Below the pieces are notes generated by a model. The model ran no database searches. It worked only from the letters and a program-made list of their open reading frames with translations, and was not told the DNA's origin. From M3 sp045133615 (GTDB taxonomy: Bacteria; Bacteroidota; Bacteroidia; Bacteroidales; Muribaculaceae): a DNA stretch of 21,407 nt. The stretch spans positions 1-21,407 of the forward strand of contig JBGUUQ010000019.1 of assembly GCA_045133615.1 (NCBI GenBank), in the 5' to 3' direction. Each line of letters begins with the position of its first letter. Position 1 is the first letter of the stretch. Positions 1 through 6,997 of the stretch are shown here, piece after piece. The position numbers and the translations under genes are program-made.

Positions 1-3000
1 CGCCACTCCTTTTGCAACGCGGTACCTTCCGCACCTTGCTTCTTGAAGCCCAACGTCTCTTTAAACTTATTGGCAACATCGGTAGTGCTTTTAATCTCTT
101 TCTGAGCGGAATAATATACATTGCGAGTAATCGTACCGATATTGGTTAATACCGTTTCCTGATTAAGCAAAAGATTATTCAGTTCGCTTTGTTGCACCGC
201 TGCCATTCCTAATGCCTGACGAGCGGCATTAAGCGAATTTAAGGCGTCGGTACCTACTTGCGTAAGCCCACCATCATCCGTATATAGGTTGCCTTTTGAC
301 TTAATGCGATATAATTCTTGGTATGCCTTTGTCACCGAATTTAATCGTTCCTCCCACACTGACAATCGACGTTGAAGCCCGATTAATTCGTTCCTTTCGG
401 CCTCTGTTGCTGTTTCAAAGATCGCTACGCCTCTTTCGCGCAGGCTATTTAGAGTGCGTTGGTCGCGGATGATGTCTTTATAAGATATACCGCCCCAATT
501 AGTATCGAACATATCATCAAGACTATCATACACGGCCTGCAATGAAAGCGAAATGCCCGGCCCAATGTAATATTCGCCCATCTTCTTAGCCCATACTTTC
601 ATTATATATCCGCCTGACGTATTACCATCTTTAATGCCTTGTATGATAGATTCCTCATACAATTTGGCAACTATATCTGCTGTGGCGGATGGCACAAGTT
701 TATTTATATTGGCCATGTTTTTATTAACGAGTTTCATGATATTCTCGCTAATACTTTTCTCGGCTGCGCCAATTTGTGATTCTTGTCGCTTCGCATCATA
801 ATATGTCCTGATGGCCTCGGTAGCTCTATCATAACTGCCCGCCATAGCCTCGATGCCCTCGCGTTCTATGTCTTGCTTTGGAAGTATTTCGCCATAGGTA
901 CGCTGCAATTCTTCAAGGGCCGCATTACGTTCCTCATACGATGTTGTCACATCTGCGACCGTGCGAGCGAGCCGTTGGTAGTTATCTATGGACTTTTGCA
1001 TTTCCGCAGAGTTGTCTATGGCTATATTGTTAAGTTCATTGTGCAATTTAACGGCATTTTCATGCGCCGTAATCAAAGCATGTACCAAAAGCGTTAATCC
1101 GGTAATTAATGCAAGTGGTATTGCCGCAGCGCTTAAACCCACGAGCGAGTTTCTGAGCAACTGCATAGATTTACCTGCAATCGTCGCCTTCTTTGAGAAG
1201 TCGGCCAACGAAAATAGGAAACTGCCGAATTTACCCTGTGCTGCCATTAAGGATGCGCCGAATTGTGACGTGGCTAATTTCGCAAACATCATTGCAACTT
1301 TATAGCTACCTAATAGATATAATGCCGCCTCCAGCTCTGTTGCAAATGTCCGCCAGTTCGTCATAAGTTCACGAATGACTGTCAGCACGCTTGATATTGT
1401 GCTTTGATTACTTTGACCTATTTCATTCATCATAATCGACATTGCATCCTGAATACGCTGTAATTGGCCCCACAGCGTATCTGCCTGCTTTTTCTGCATA
1501 TCGTAGAACAATCCACCGGCCGACGTAACACGCTTAAAGACTTCTTCGACGTCCTCAAAACGTACCATGCGCTTTGTAATCATTTCCATTACATCGCCTG
1601 CGCTTATCATCTTACCCTGCAACTCGGAGAAGTATTGCGCAAGCTCACCCGCAATATTCAGGCCAGCCTCGGTAAATTGCCGGACTTCGGTATTGTGCGT
1701 TACCACATTATCCTCAATGATAAAGCGTCGGTTGCCATCAATGGAGAATCCATAATACCTATCTATATTGTCGGCTTCGACTTTCATTAGGAACGTCTTA
1801 TATTCGCCTTTAATGCGACGCACACCCTGATAACGATGCGGTTCTTTGAGATAGTCGAATACAAGCACATCTTCGATGCGCTCATTTAGCGCATCATACA
1901 CGGTCAGGATATGATGCTCATTACACCTAAACATACCACCATCATAGCTTACACGATACATTTGCTGCTCGCCTTGATAGAGTTTGCTGACGTATCGCGG
2001 CCGCTCATCATCGCCCATAAGGGCATCGCCAATAATAACGTTTTCTACGTTCTTGAATGTGCCGTCGAACATCTTTACCTGTGTTCCACGGCCGAGGCAA
2101 GCACGCAAATAGTTTGCTGATTTCACTTGGCCATAAGCTAAGATTAGGCGTTGCATGTCGACGCCCAAACCAGCCGAAACGTCTGCAAGCATTTTTGTCG
2201 TACCCACTAATTTCTCGGATTCGATACGGTACGCGGCCAACTGCTTTACAAACGTATTCATTTGCATAATCGAGAATGGCGATTGTAATGCCATCTGCTG
2301 AACCTGCATAAAGATTCTGTCGGCTTCGTCTTTATCTTTCAGGATGGCTCGCAATGCTGTCTGCTGTAACTCGAATTGTGCGCGGACTTCGACAAGTTTA
2401 TTGATATACCCGCTTATTGCCGCAATAGAGAACATCGCCGCCAAACGATTGCCGAGTTGTGCAGCCATATCATGCGCACGACGGGTATGCGTGTTTAGGT
2501 CGCCCATCTGTCGCTTTATATTCTCAATGCGATCTTTCGTCTGCTGGAATACCGCGTTTAGCTGTTGCCACTTCTTAGATTCGGGGTCTACGGTAGCCAT
2601 TACCGCTTTCAGATTCTTGTAGGCATCTTGCAATTCTTTCAGCGACTTCGCTTGCTTGGCATAGGCCATTGCGCCGTCCGCAGTCGAACGTGTGGTGGCA
2701 TTGGATAAACGTGATTCGCCTGTTATTCTTGCAAGGTCTGACGCTGCCGTCTGTTTCTTCCGATTTAGCTTATCTATTTGTGCGTCAATTTCCATAAGCC
2801 GGTTGGATATAGCTATCCATTCTCTTTTCTCATCGGCCGTTATGGAACCACCCTTGCGTTGTATTTCGTGCAAACGTTGCACGAGTGATACCTGTTCCTT
2901 ATACAGCTTATTATATTCTGCGGCTTTTGCAGTCTTATTGGCCTCCGCATCGCGGGCCGCAGCAACAGTGCGTATATCTTTTGCAAGCGTTGCCATCGCC

Positions 3001-3452
3001 GTAGCAAGCGTCGAGACATTTGCTATCGTTGCCTGCGATGTATTGCCAATCATCGTAATGCCGTCGGCAATCTCTCTGAAAACAGCGCCCATCGGCGGTA
3101 ACGCGGCAAGTTTGGATAAATTATCCGCAATCCTACCGATACGATTTGCGCCCGTAGTCGATGATTTGTCAAGCGATGCCATTGATGTGGCTATTGCAAT
3201 TACGCTCTCGGCCAACTTCGCACCGTCAATCGTCGGCATCTTCATAGCCGCCAATGTGTCGCTCGCCTTTTGAATCTTCTGAATAAATGTATCCATGCCG
3301 CCGGACGCAATGGTATTCCAATGTTTTGCTACCGCTTCGGCCGTAGTTTTCGATTTGGCCTCCAATTTTGCAAGTTTTTCTTCGGCCTTCGCTACATCTT
3401 TCAGAACTGTGTCCGGGATGCTTAATATCGCCCCTGTTGCTTCTAAACTCAT
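1..3452 (-). CDS. Tape measure protein precursor, intein-containing (3' end outside window)
   Basis: The protein sets tail length and threads the tail tube before DNA ejection. The frame is open from the ATG at 3452 to base 1, giving 1150 codons with no stop; the C-terminus lies beyond the window. Residues about 1-330 are Ala/Lys/Glu-rich and helical, with coiled-coil stretches. From about residue 340 there is a conserved tape-measure domain: a segment reading ALQSPFSIMQMNTFVKQLAA, then LAYGQVKSANYLRA, then after the intein TEVRQFTEAGL. This matches the N-terminal tape-measure domain of many phages, in which GQV..LR..E.RQ..EAG is the hallmark. A hydrophobic segment lies near residues 767-790 of the precursor. 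The ATG is one base after the TAG of the upstream gene. Position after the frameshifted chaperone fits the role. Residues 452-587 are an intein, listed separately, so the spliced product is 136 residues shorter. Confidence 0.9.
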   Translation of the reverse strand, partial: MSLEATGAILSIPDTVLKDVAKAEEKLAKLEAKSKTTAEAVAKHWNTIASGGMDTFIQKIQKASDTLAAMKMPTIDGAKLAESVIAIATSMASLDKSSTTGANRIGRIADNLSKLAALPPMGAVFREIADGITMIGNTSQATIANVSTLATAMATLAKDIRTVAAARDAEANKTAKAAEYNKLYKEQVSLVQRLHEIQRKGGSITADEKREWIAISNRLMEIDAQIDKLNRKKQTAASDLARITGESRLSNATTRSTADGAMAYAKQAKSLKELQDAYKNLKAVMATVDPESKKWQQLNAVFQQTKDRIENIKRQMGDLNTHTRRAHDMAAQLGNRLAAMFSIAAISGYINKLVEVRAQFELQQTALRAILKDKDEADRIFMQVQQMALQSPFSIMQMNTFVKQLAAYRIESEKLVGTTKMLADVSAGLGVDMQRLILAYGQVKSANYLRACLGRGTQVKMFDGTFKNVENVIIGDALMGDDERPRYVSKLYQGEQQMYRVSYDGGMFRCNEHHILTVYDALNERIEDVLVFDYLKEPHRYQGVRRIKGEYKTFLMKVEADNIDRYYGFSIDGNRRFIIEDNVVTHNTEVRQFTEAGLNIAGELAQYFSELQGKMISAGDVMEMITKRMVRFEDVEEVFKRVTSAGGLFYDMQKKQADTLWGQLQRIQDAMSIMMNEIGQSNQSTISSVLTVIRELMTNWRTFATELEAALYLLGSYKVAMMFAKLATSQFGASLMAAQGKFGSFLFSLADFSKKATIAGKSMQLLRNSLVGLSAAAIPLALITGLTLLVHALITAHENAVKLHNELNNIAIDNSAEMQKSIDNYQRLARTVADVTTSYEERNAALEELQRTYGEILPKQDIEREGIEAMAGSYDRATEAIRTYYDAKRQESQIGAAEKSISENIMKLVNKNMANINKLVPSATADIVAKLYEESIIQGIKDGNTSGGYIMKVWAKKMGEYYIGPGISLSLQAVYDSLDDMFDTNWGGISYKDIIRDQRTLNSLRERGVAIFETATEAERNELIGLQRRLSVWEERLNSVTKAYQELYRIKSKGNLYTDDGGLTQVGTDALNSLNAARQALGMAAVQQSELNNLLLNQETVLTNIGTITRNVYYSAQKEIKSTTDVANKFKETLGFKKQGAEGTALQKEW
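1692..2099 (-). mobile_element. Mini-intein (136 aa) inside the tape measure protein
   Basis: In-frame insert at precursor residues 452-587. Block A is CLGRGTQVKMFDG, with Cys1 as first nucleophile. Block B is GGMFRCNEHHILTV at intein residues 54-67, with the catalytic-position His. Blocks F and G run from YYGFSIDGN at 115-123 to VVTHN at 132-136: penultimate His135, terminal Asn136, then extein +1 Thr. Only about 45 residues separate block B from block F, so there is no LAGLIDADG or HNH endonuclease; this is a minimal class 1-type splicing domain. The flanking exteins, ending LRA and restarting TEVRQFTEAG, join into an uninterrupted conserved tape-measure motif, which is what precise excision should give. 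Splicing is inferred from sequence only. A hedgehog-type or bacterial intein-like domain is the alternative, but the seamless extein junction favours a true intein. Confidence 0.94.
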
Positions 3453-3453
3453 C

Positions 3454-4041
3454 CTATTTTAATTCAATATATTCATTATATGTTATTGCCGTATGTGGAT
3501 TTGTTGATACCACCTCTTGCCGTATGGCTTTTGTACCCCATTTGATAAACCAAAACTTATGTGGCACTCTATGCACAATTTGAATCAAGGTATCACGTGA
3601 CTCAACATTCAAATCAACGGAATCCTTACGTATATTGCCATCAACTGCAATCCACGGGTCGGCCCATACAAAATATTTGATACTGTCTATATGTCTATCA
3701 CGGTATATTATACTATCACGTACTTGCGTTATTATTCGCACGTTAGTCTGCGTAGCCGTTGTCGATGCAGATTGCATACGATTCACCTTAATACCTAATT
3801 CTTCTGCTGTCTTTTTCAACAGGGTATAGTTTTCAACCAGCTCGTCATTCGTCAACTGCAAACGGGCTACGGATGCCGCGCTTTTGCCGCTTTCGGCCTT
3901 GTAATACTCAACCTTTGACAACAACGCCGCTTGATTGGCTTTATATGTATCTCGCTCGCCTTGTAGCTGATGTATGTTGCGACTCATGCCCCATACAACC
4001 ACTACCAACGCGAAAATTATTATCATCATGTAGTTTTTCAT
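3454..4041 (-). CDS. Membrane-anchored coiled-coil protein, spanin-like
   Basis: 195 residues. An N-terminal hydrophobic segment at about residues 4-18 (MMIIIFALVVVVWGM) is followed at once by a charged helix, residues 20-95, of coiled-coil character, then a beta-rich tail ending in a TNPHTAITYNEYIEL motif. This is the layout of a single-pass N-in, C-out membrane protein. I recall similar proteins in Bacteroidota phages and prophages as an uncharacterised family (possibly DUF6549). An inner-membrane spanin role is possible by topology but unproven; no partner outer spanin or lysin is in view. The ATG overlaps the TGA of the frameshifted chaperone by 4 bases (ATGA), and the tape measure starts one base after its TAG, so it is translationally embedded in the tail operon. 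That context leaves a tail-assembly role open. Confidence 0.6.
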   Translation of the reverse strand: MKNYMMIIIFALVVVVWGMSRNIHQLQGERDTYKANQAALLSKVEYYKAESGKSAASVARLQLTNDELVENYTLLKKTAEELGIKVNRMQSASTTATQTNVRIITQVRDSIIYRDRHIDSIKYFVWADPWIAVDGNIRKDSVDLNVESRDTLIQIVHRVPHKFWFIKWGTKAIRQEVVSTNPHTAITYNEYIELK

Positions 4042-4726
4042 AACATCGAGAATCCCAAGTCATTAATAAAACTATTCGGGTCATCGTACACGTCCTTAGA
4101 TGGGCTATGCTTCCGGGCTTCTACCTGCCTTTCGGTAAGGTATCTTATGTGTGTAAAATCCCTCGCCGCTATCCTTATCTGTGGCAATGTCCACTTCCAC
4201 ATGTATTCGTCGCGTGTAACAAATGGATTTGCCCTCAGAAAATCTATCATTTCGCCCCATTCTGTTTGTGAGTAGATTGTTTCCGTTCTGCTTTCTTCTT
4301 CCTCGTCAGTGCCATCTTCCGTATCATCTCCACTGCCGAGGTAAGCCGAAAAAAACCTTCTAAGTCGAGCATTTGTAGCACCTCTACCAATACACCCATC
4401 CACTCATTTTCGTTGGTATCCCACATTATTGTGTCATACAGTGCTTGGTATTCAGGGCCTTCTATCTTTGCCTTGTCGTTCAGTATCGCAATGCACAAGC
4501 ACCGCACTACCGCAGGCTTGCTCATTGCAAACTGCTTGATTAGGTCGCTAAAATTATTTTCCTCGGCTTTGGCTATTTTACAGCTTTCTTCCGCTATAAG
4601 CCATTGCGCACCGGGTTTCAATGCCCTTATCTCATATTCTTTTCCGCCTAACTTAACGACGTGGGCCGAATCATTCATTATCTCGGCCAATCGCCTTTGC
4701 AGGTCTAACGTAATCTTTTCGTCCAT
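4038..4726 (-). CDS. Tail assembly chaperone, frameshift fusion (G-T type)
   Basis: Predicted 229-residue product made when ribosomes slip -1 on the UUUUUUU at 4355-4349. Residues 1-126 are shared with the unshifted protein; residues 127-229 come from the -1 frame, starting SAYLGSGDD, passing an acidic stretch (DGTDEEEESRTE) and ending FSML at the TGA. In lambda-like phages the G and GT chaperones coat the tape measure and recruit tail tube subunits. Position between tail tube and tape measure, two overlapping frames and a slippery site with a downstream stem all agree. An ATG at 4403 opens the second frame, but it would make the first 18 residues an out-of-frame shadow of the first frame, so I take it as not a real start. 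The second frame's stop overlaps the next gene's ATG. Confidence 0.85.
4247..4726 (-). CDS. Tail assembly chaperone, unshifted short form (G type)
   Basis: 159 residues, the main product of the chaperone gene. It is small, soluble, mostly helical and moderately acidic in the middle, and ends in a basic tail (ALTRKKKAERKQSTHKQ) that is lost in the frameshifted form. Swapping a basic tail for a longer acidic-then-helical domain by frameshifting is typical of tail chaperone pairs. The ATG at 4726 follows a terminator-like hairpin by about 14 bases, in an A/T-rich leader without a Shine-Dalgarno sequence. Identification rests mainly on gene order (tail tube, this, tape measure) and on the frameshift site, not on residue motifs. 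Confidence 0.82.
   Translation of the reverse strand: MDEKITLDLQRRLAEIMNDSAHVVKLGGKEYEIRALKPGAQWLIAEESCKIAKAEENNFSDLIKQFAMSKPAVVRCLCIAILNDKAKIEGPEYQALYDTIMWDTNENEWMGVLVEVLQMLDLEGFFRLTSAVEMIRKMALTRKKKAERKQSTHKQNGAK
4301..4355 (-). promoter_or_regulatory. Programmed -1 ribosomal frameshift signal
   Basis: On the minus-strand mRNA the chaperone frame reads GGT TTT TTT CGG. The seven Ts (4355-4349) form an X XXY YYZ heptamer in the correct phase. A 7-base spacer (CGGCTTA) follows, then a stem: CCTCGGCAGTG (4341-4331) pairs with CACTGACGAGG (4311-4301), ten Watson-Crick pairs interrupted by one G-A mismatch, with a 19-base loop. After a -1 slip the next codon is TCG, which opens the 103-codon second frame. 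Confidence 0.88.
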
Positions 4727-4740
4727 AGCTTTTTAAAGAA

Positions 4741-4772
4741 TAGGGTGGCGGCTTTAATGGCTCACCACCCTA
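4741..4772 (-). terminator. Hairpin after the tail tube gene (attenuator-like)
   Basis: Inverted repeat with arms 4741-4750 and 4763-4772 and a 12-base loop. On the leftward transcript all ten positions pair, one of them as G-U; on the plus strand that position would be C-A. The asymmetry fits selection on the leftward RNA. It is followed by ATTCTTT, then A-rich sequence, so the U tract is weak and partial read-through into the chaperone genes is likely. Confidence 0.65.
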
Positions 4773-4796
4773 ATCACATTTCAACAGCGGTTTCTT

Positions 4797-5342
4797 TTAT
4801 ACTCCGGTCTTGGTGAGAATGGCTGCATCAAACAGACCCATCGGGCCGCGTTTGCCTCCTACCTCGAATGATTCGGCAGTACCCGAAAGTGTACCGTAGG
4901 CCACATTGGTTTTTAGCGACTCAAATACAAGCTTAGGTGCAACGGCGATGCGGGGGAGGAACAGATACTTTGTGCCGTCACCGGTACCCTCAAACTTCAC
5001 TTGAAGCGCGATATATCGGGTCGAGAAGCTATCGGGTGCCATAAGACCCTTCGGTGTAGTGGTTTCAACCCAGCCGAGTACCTTTGTGAGAAATTCGGAA
5101 TCAATCGAGGCGTTGTTGAGGTCAACGCCCACCGAACCGGCCACGAGGTTATTCAGAATAGGCGAGTCGGAGGTTTCGCAATCAATCGAGTTCTCGTCGG
5201 GGTCATCCTGAGTGATAGACAGCGAATCTGCGATAACGTAGTTAAGGGCGTCGCCGGAAGTAGGATAGGAAGAACCATCGTCCTCCCATACTGCAACTAT
5301 AATCTCTTTCGCCTTGGTGAAAATGGTTTTCTTTTGTGCCAT
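4797..5342 (-). CDS. Major tail tube protein
   Basis: 181 residues, the usual size for a siphovirus tail tube subunit. The sequence is beta-rich with few basic residues, and includes ITQDDPDENSIDCETSDSPI, a loop-rich region, then a C-terminal segment SGTAESFEVGGKRGPMGLFD. Tail tube subunits stack as hexameric rings around the tape measure. It lies between the neck-protein genes and the chaperone pair, as in most long-tailed phages. The ATG at 5342 follows an A/T-rich leader (AATAATAAAATAAT) with no Shine-Dalgarno sequence, and a hairpin follows the stop, both consistent with high, separately tuned expression. Assignment is from position, size and composition. Confidence 0.72.
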   Translation of the reverse strand: MAQKKTIFTKAKEIIVAVWEDDGSSYPTSGDALNYVIADSLSITQDDPDENSIDCETSDSPILNNLVAGSVGVDLNNASIDSEFLTKVLGWVETTTPKGLMAPDSFSTRYIALQVKFEGTGDGTKYLFLPRIAVAPKLVFESLKTNVAYGTLSGTAESFEVGGKRGPMGLFDAAILTKTGV

Positions 5343-5343
5343 A

Positions 5344-5808
5344 TTATTTTATTATTAGATTTAATGCGTAAATATTGAAGTGCATGGAATATGTCGAATC
5401 ATAGTCCGCAGACGTATAGAGGATGTTCAGCATATAATTGTCATCGCTTTGATTCCGTATGATGTCTTGCAGGGCATCTTCCATTTCGAGCATACGCTTG
5501 ATGTTCTTGCGTCCGCGCTCTAATGGCTTCACATACAAAAAAATGTTAATTGGCCCTTTGGCATAAGCATCACGGTCATCAATTTTTAGGCCGCAGTCGA
5601 TTAACACCATATCTTCCTCGTCTGTATTCAACGTGGCGGGAAGTGAACCGAGGTACACATTCGTGCTTACTTTTCCGTAAAGCAGCGTGTATATGTAATT
5701 CTCGACCTTCGACAGGCTAAAAGACATCGTGTTCTCTGCTGGGGCTAATGCTGTTTGCACAGCAACGACCTCATTTGTCTGTTTTCGGTGTGTCAACTTC
5801 TTTGCCAT
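5344..5808 (-). CDS. Probable tail terminator / tail completion protein
   Basis: 154 residues, mixed alpha/beta. It contains a beta-strand-like segment GPINIFLYVKPLERGRKN, then helix MLEMEDALQDIIRNQ, and a C-terminal strand MHFNIYALNLIIK. Tail terminator proteins of this size cap the tail tube and join it to the head, and they are usually encoded just before the tube gene, as here. The stop is one base upstream of the tail tube ATG (TAA at 5346-5344, ATG at 5342), so the two are tightly coupled. The N-terminal 25 residues are polar and probably disordered. No diagnostic motif is visible; the call rests on synteny and size. Confidence 0.5.
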   Translation of the reverse strand: MAKKLTHRKQTNEVVAVQTALAPAENTMSFSLSKVENYIYTLLYGKVSTNVYLGSLPATLNTDEEDMVLIDCGLKIDDRDAYAKGPINIFLYVKPLERGRKNIKRMLEMEDALQDIIRNQSDDNYMLNILYTSADYDSTYSMHFNIYALNLIIK

Positions 5809-5814
5809 ATCAAA

Positions 5815-6261
5815 TCAAATAAGTGTCAGTGTACCACGACCTTTAATCGCTAATTCATCCATCTTATCGTATATCTGCGATATTACGGCGAACTTGCGTT
5901 TTGCGGCGTTTGTGCCTTCTTCAAGGAATTTCGTATAATACGTTGCGTTTAATACCACAAGGACAAATCCATCACTTTCGGGTTTGAAATTTAGCAAGTA
6001 GCTATCGATCCAATCTCGCCCATATCCAGTTGGTATGCTACCATATCCCTTGTGCATCTTTGTTGCTTGCCGGGTAGGTTTTGCATATCCTTTCGCTTTC
6101 AAATCTTTATTGTGGTAGACCGCATAACCGAAAGCATCCGCTTGGTTAAATGTACGATTTTTTGTTTCCTTAGTCTTGTAGGCTTCGGTCGCAAGTCGTT
6201 CGCCCTCTTTTGAAAGGGCGTCTATAACCTGCTTGTAATACATGTCGTACAACTTACCCAT
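5815..6261 (-). CDS. HK97 gp10-like neck/tail-completion protein
   Basis: 148 residues with a very basic N-terminal half (KTKETKNRTFNQADAFGYAV) and a C-terminal region ATYYTKFLEEGTNAAKRKFA followed by a helix VISQIYDKMDELAIKGRG. The strand-YY-x-FLEEGT-basic-helix arrangement resembles the HK97 gp10 family, in which a YA..vE.GT motif precedes a final helix. Such proteins sit at the head-tail joint. Its ATG overlaps the end of the preceding gene by 8 bases, and six bases separate its stop from the next ATG. Gene order fits: connector, closure, gp10-like, terminator, tube. Confidence 0.6.
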   Translation of the reverse strand: MGKLYDMYYKQVIDALSKEGERLATEAYKTKETKNRTFNQADAFGYAVYHNKDLKAKGYAKPTRQATKMHKGYGSIPTGYGRDWIDSYLLNFKPESDGFVLVVLNATYYTKFLEEGTNAAKRKFAVISQIYDKMDELAIKGRGTLTLI

Positions 6262-6637
6262 TTTCGGTCACAACTTTTATATCACACGAACAACCGCCTA
6301 ATTGCGATGGCCGCACAATTTCCACATCACCTATTACCTCATACCCATAGAATATACCCCGGAAGCGCATCCCTCGGCGAACCTTTATCGGCATGTATTT
6401 GTCTACCGAGCCGGTCGCGTCGGGATTTTCTTCCAAAGGCCAATACACAGTGTAATCAGCACCAAGCAATGTGCCGTTATGCAACTTTGCTGAACGTTGA
6501 ATGTCACAGACTGTACGGAACACCTCGACCTCTTGCGTGGATTGCTCCAAGGGGGGCAAGGACGCATCACTTTCAAAGGTGTAAAATGCACCCTCGTAAG
6601 GATATTCGGTCATATCGATGTTATCAATTACAGCCAT
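6254..6637 (-). CDS. Probable head-closure / head-tail connector protein
   Basis: 127 residues from the ATG at 6637 (MAVIDNID). Upstream ATGs up to 6673 are in frame but lie inside the preceding gene; the chosen ATG is one base after that gene's TGA (TGACATG), the spacing used elsewhere in this operon. The protein is beta-rich: HNGTLLGADYTVYWPLEEN, then IKVRRGMRFRGIFYGYEVIG and EIVRPSQLGGCSCDIKVV, consistent with the small beta-barrel of head-closure proteins that plug the portal after packaging. That function is inferred from position between the adaptor-like and gp10-like genes, not from a motif. Confidence 0.5.
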   Translation of the reverse strand: MAVIDNIDMTEYPYEGAFYTFESDASLPPLEQSTQEVEVFRTVCDIQRSAKLHNGTLLGADYTVYWPLEENPDATGSVDKYMPIKVRRGMRFRGIFYGYEVIGDVEIVRPSQLGGCSCDIKVVTENG

Positions 6638-6638
6638 G

Positions 6639-6995
6639 TCATTCACCCCATTCGCATCCGCCGACATCATCAAGCATCTCGTACAATTCTCCGTCGGGGT
6701 TATTGTAGAGCTTCATCATCAAGGCATACATATCGCTCTTATCTGTAAGTATTACACCGCCTACCGTAACAGTGAAGTCGCCATGTGACCTTGTTGTGCT
6801 GCCGGTATTCGATGGGCTTGTGAACAATATAAACAGAATATCCGCGATTACGAGATTGCGCTGCCTGCGGGTTATCTCCGTCCAATCAGTGACGTCGCGC
6901 AGACCTCGCTCGGTCGCAATGCGTTCAAGCGATTCTTTGCTTACCGGGTATCCGACAAGCGAGCCAAGATAACTGATGATGTCGAATGATGCCAT
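6639..6995 (-). CDS. Probable head-tail adaptor protein (gp6-like)
   Basis: 118 residues, helical in the first half (SKESLERIATERGLRDVTD, then RRQRNLVIADILFILFTSPS) followed by a short beta region (DFTVTVGGVILTD) and a C-terminal helix. First gene after the major capsid gene, where phages usually encode the adaptor ring that docks on the portal; adaptor proteins of this size are largely helical. The ATG at 6995 comes 2 bases after the capsid stop. The Ser/Thr/Gly-rich stretch SPSNTGSTTRSHGD looks like a flexible loop between the two parts. Family assignment is from synteny. Confidence 0.5.
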   Translation of the reverse strand: MASFDIISYLGSLVGYPVSKESLERIATERGLRDVTDWTEITRRQRNLVIADILFILFTSPSNTGSTTRSHGDFTVTVGGVILTDKSDMYALMMKLYNNPDGELYEMLDDVGGCEWGE

Positions 6996-6997
6996 CT

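Noticed and set aside
2692..3273. 193-codon open frame on the plus strand
   Set aside because: It lies wholly inside the tape measure gene in antisense, has a low-complexity Ala/Ser/Ile composition and no promoter or gene context; a shadow of the helical coding sequence opposite.
4347..4403. ATG at 4403 as an independent start for the second chaperone frame
   Set aside because: The 18 residues it would add are out-of-frame readings of the first chaperone's coding sequence; the slippery site and stem explain the second frame better.
6638..6673. Earlier start (6673) for the head-closure gene
   Set aside because: It would overlap the preceding gene by 35 bases; the ATG at 6637, one base after that gene's stop, matches the spacing used elsewhere in the operon.
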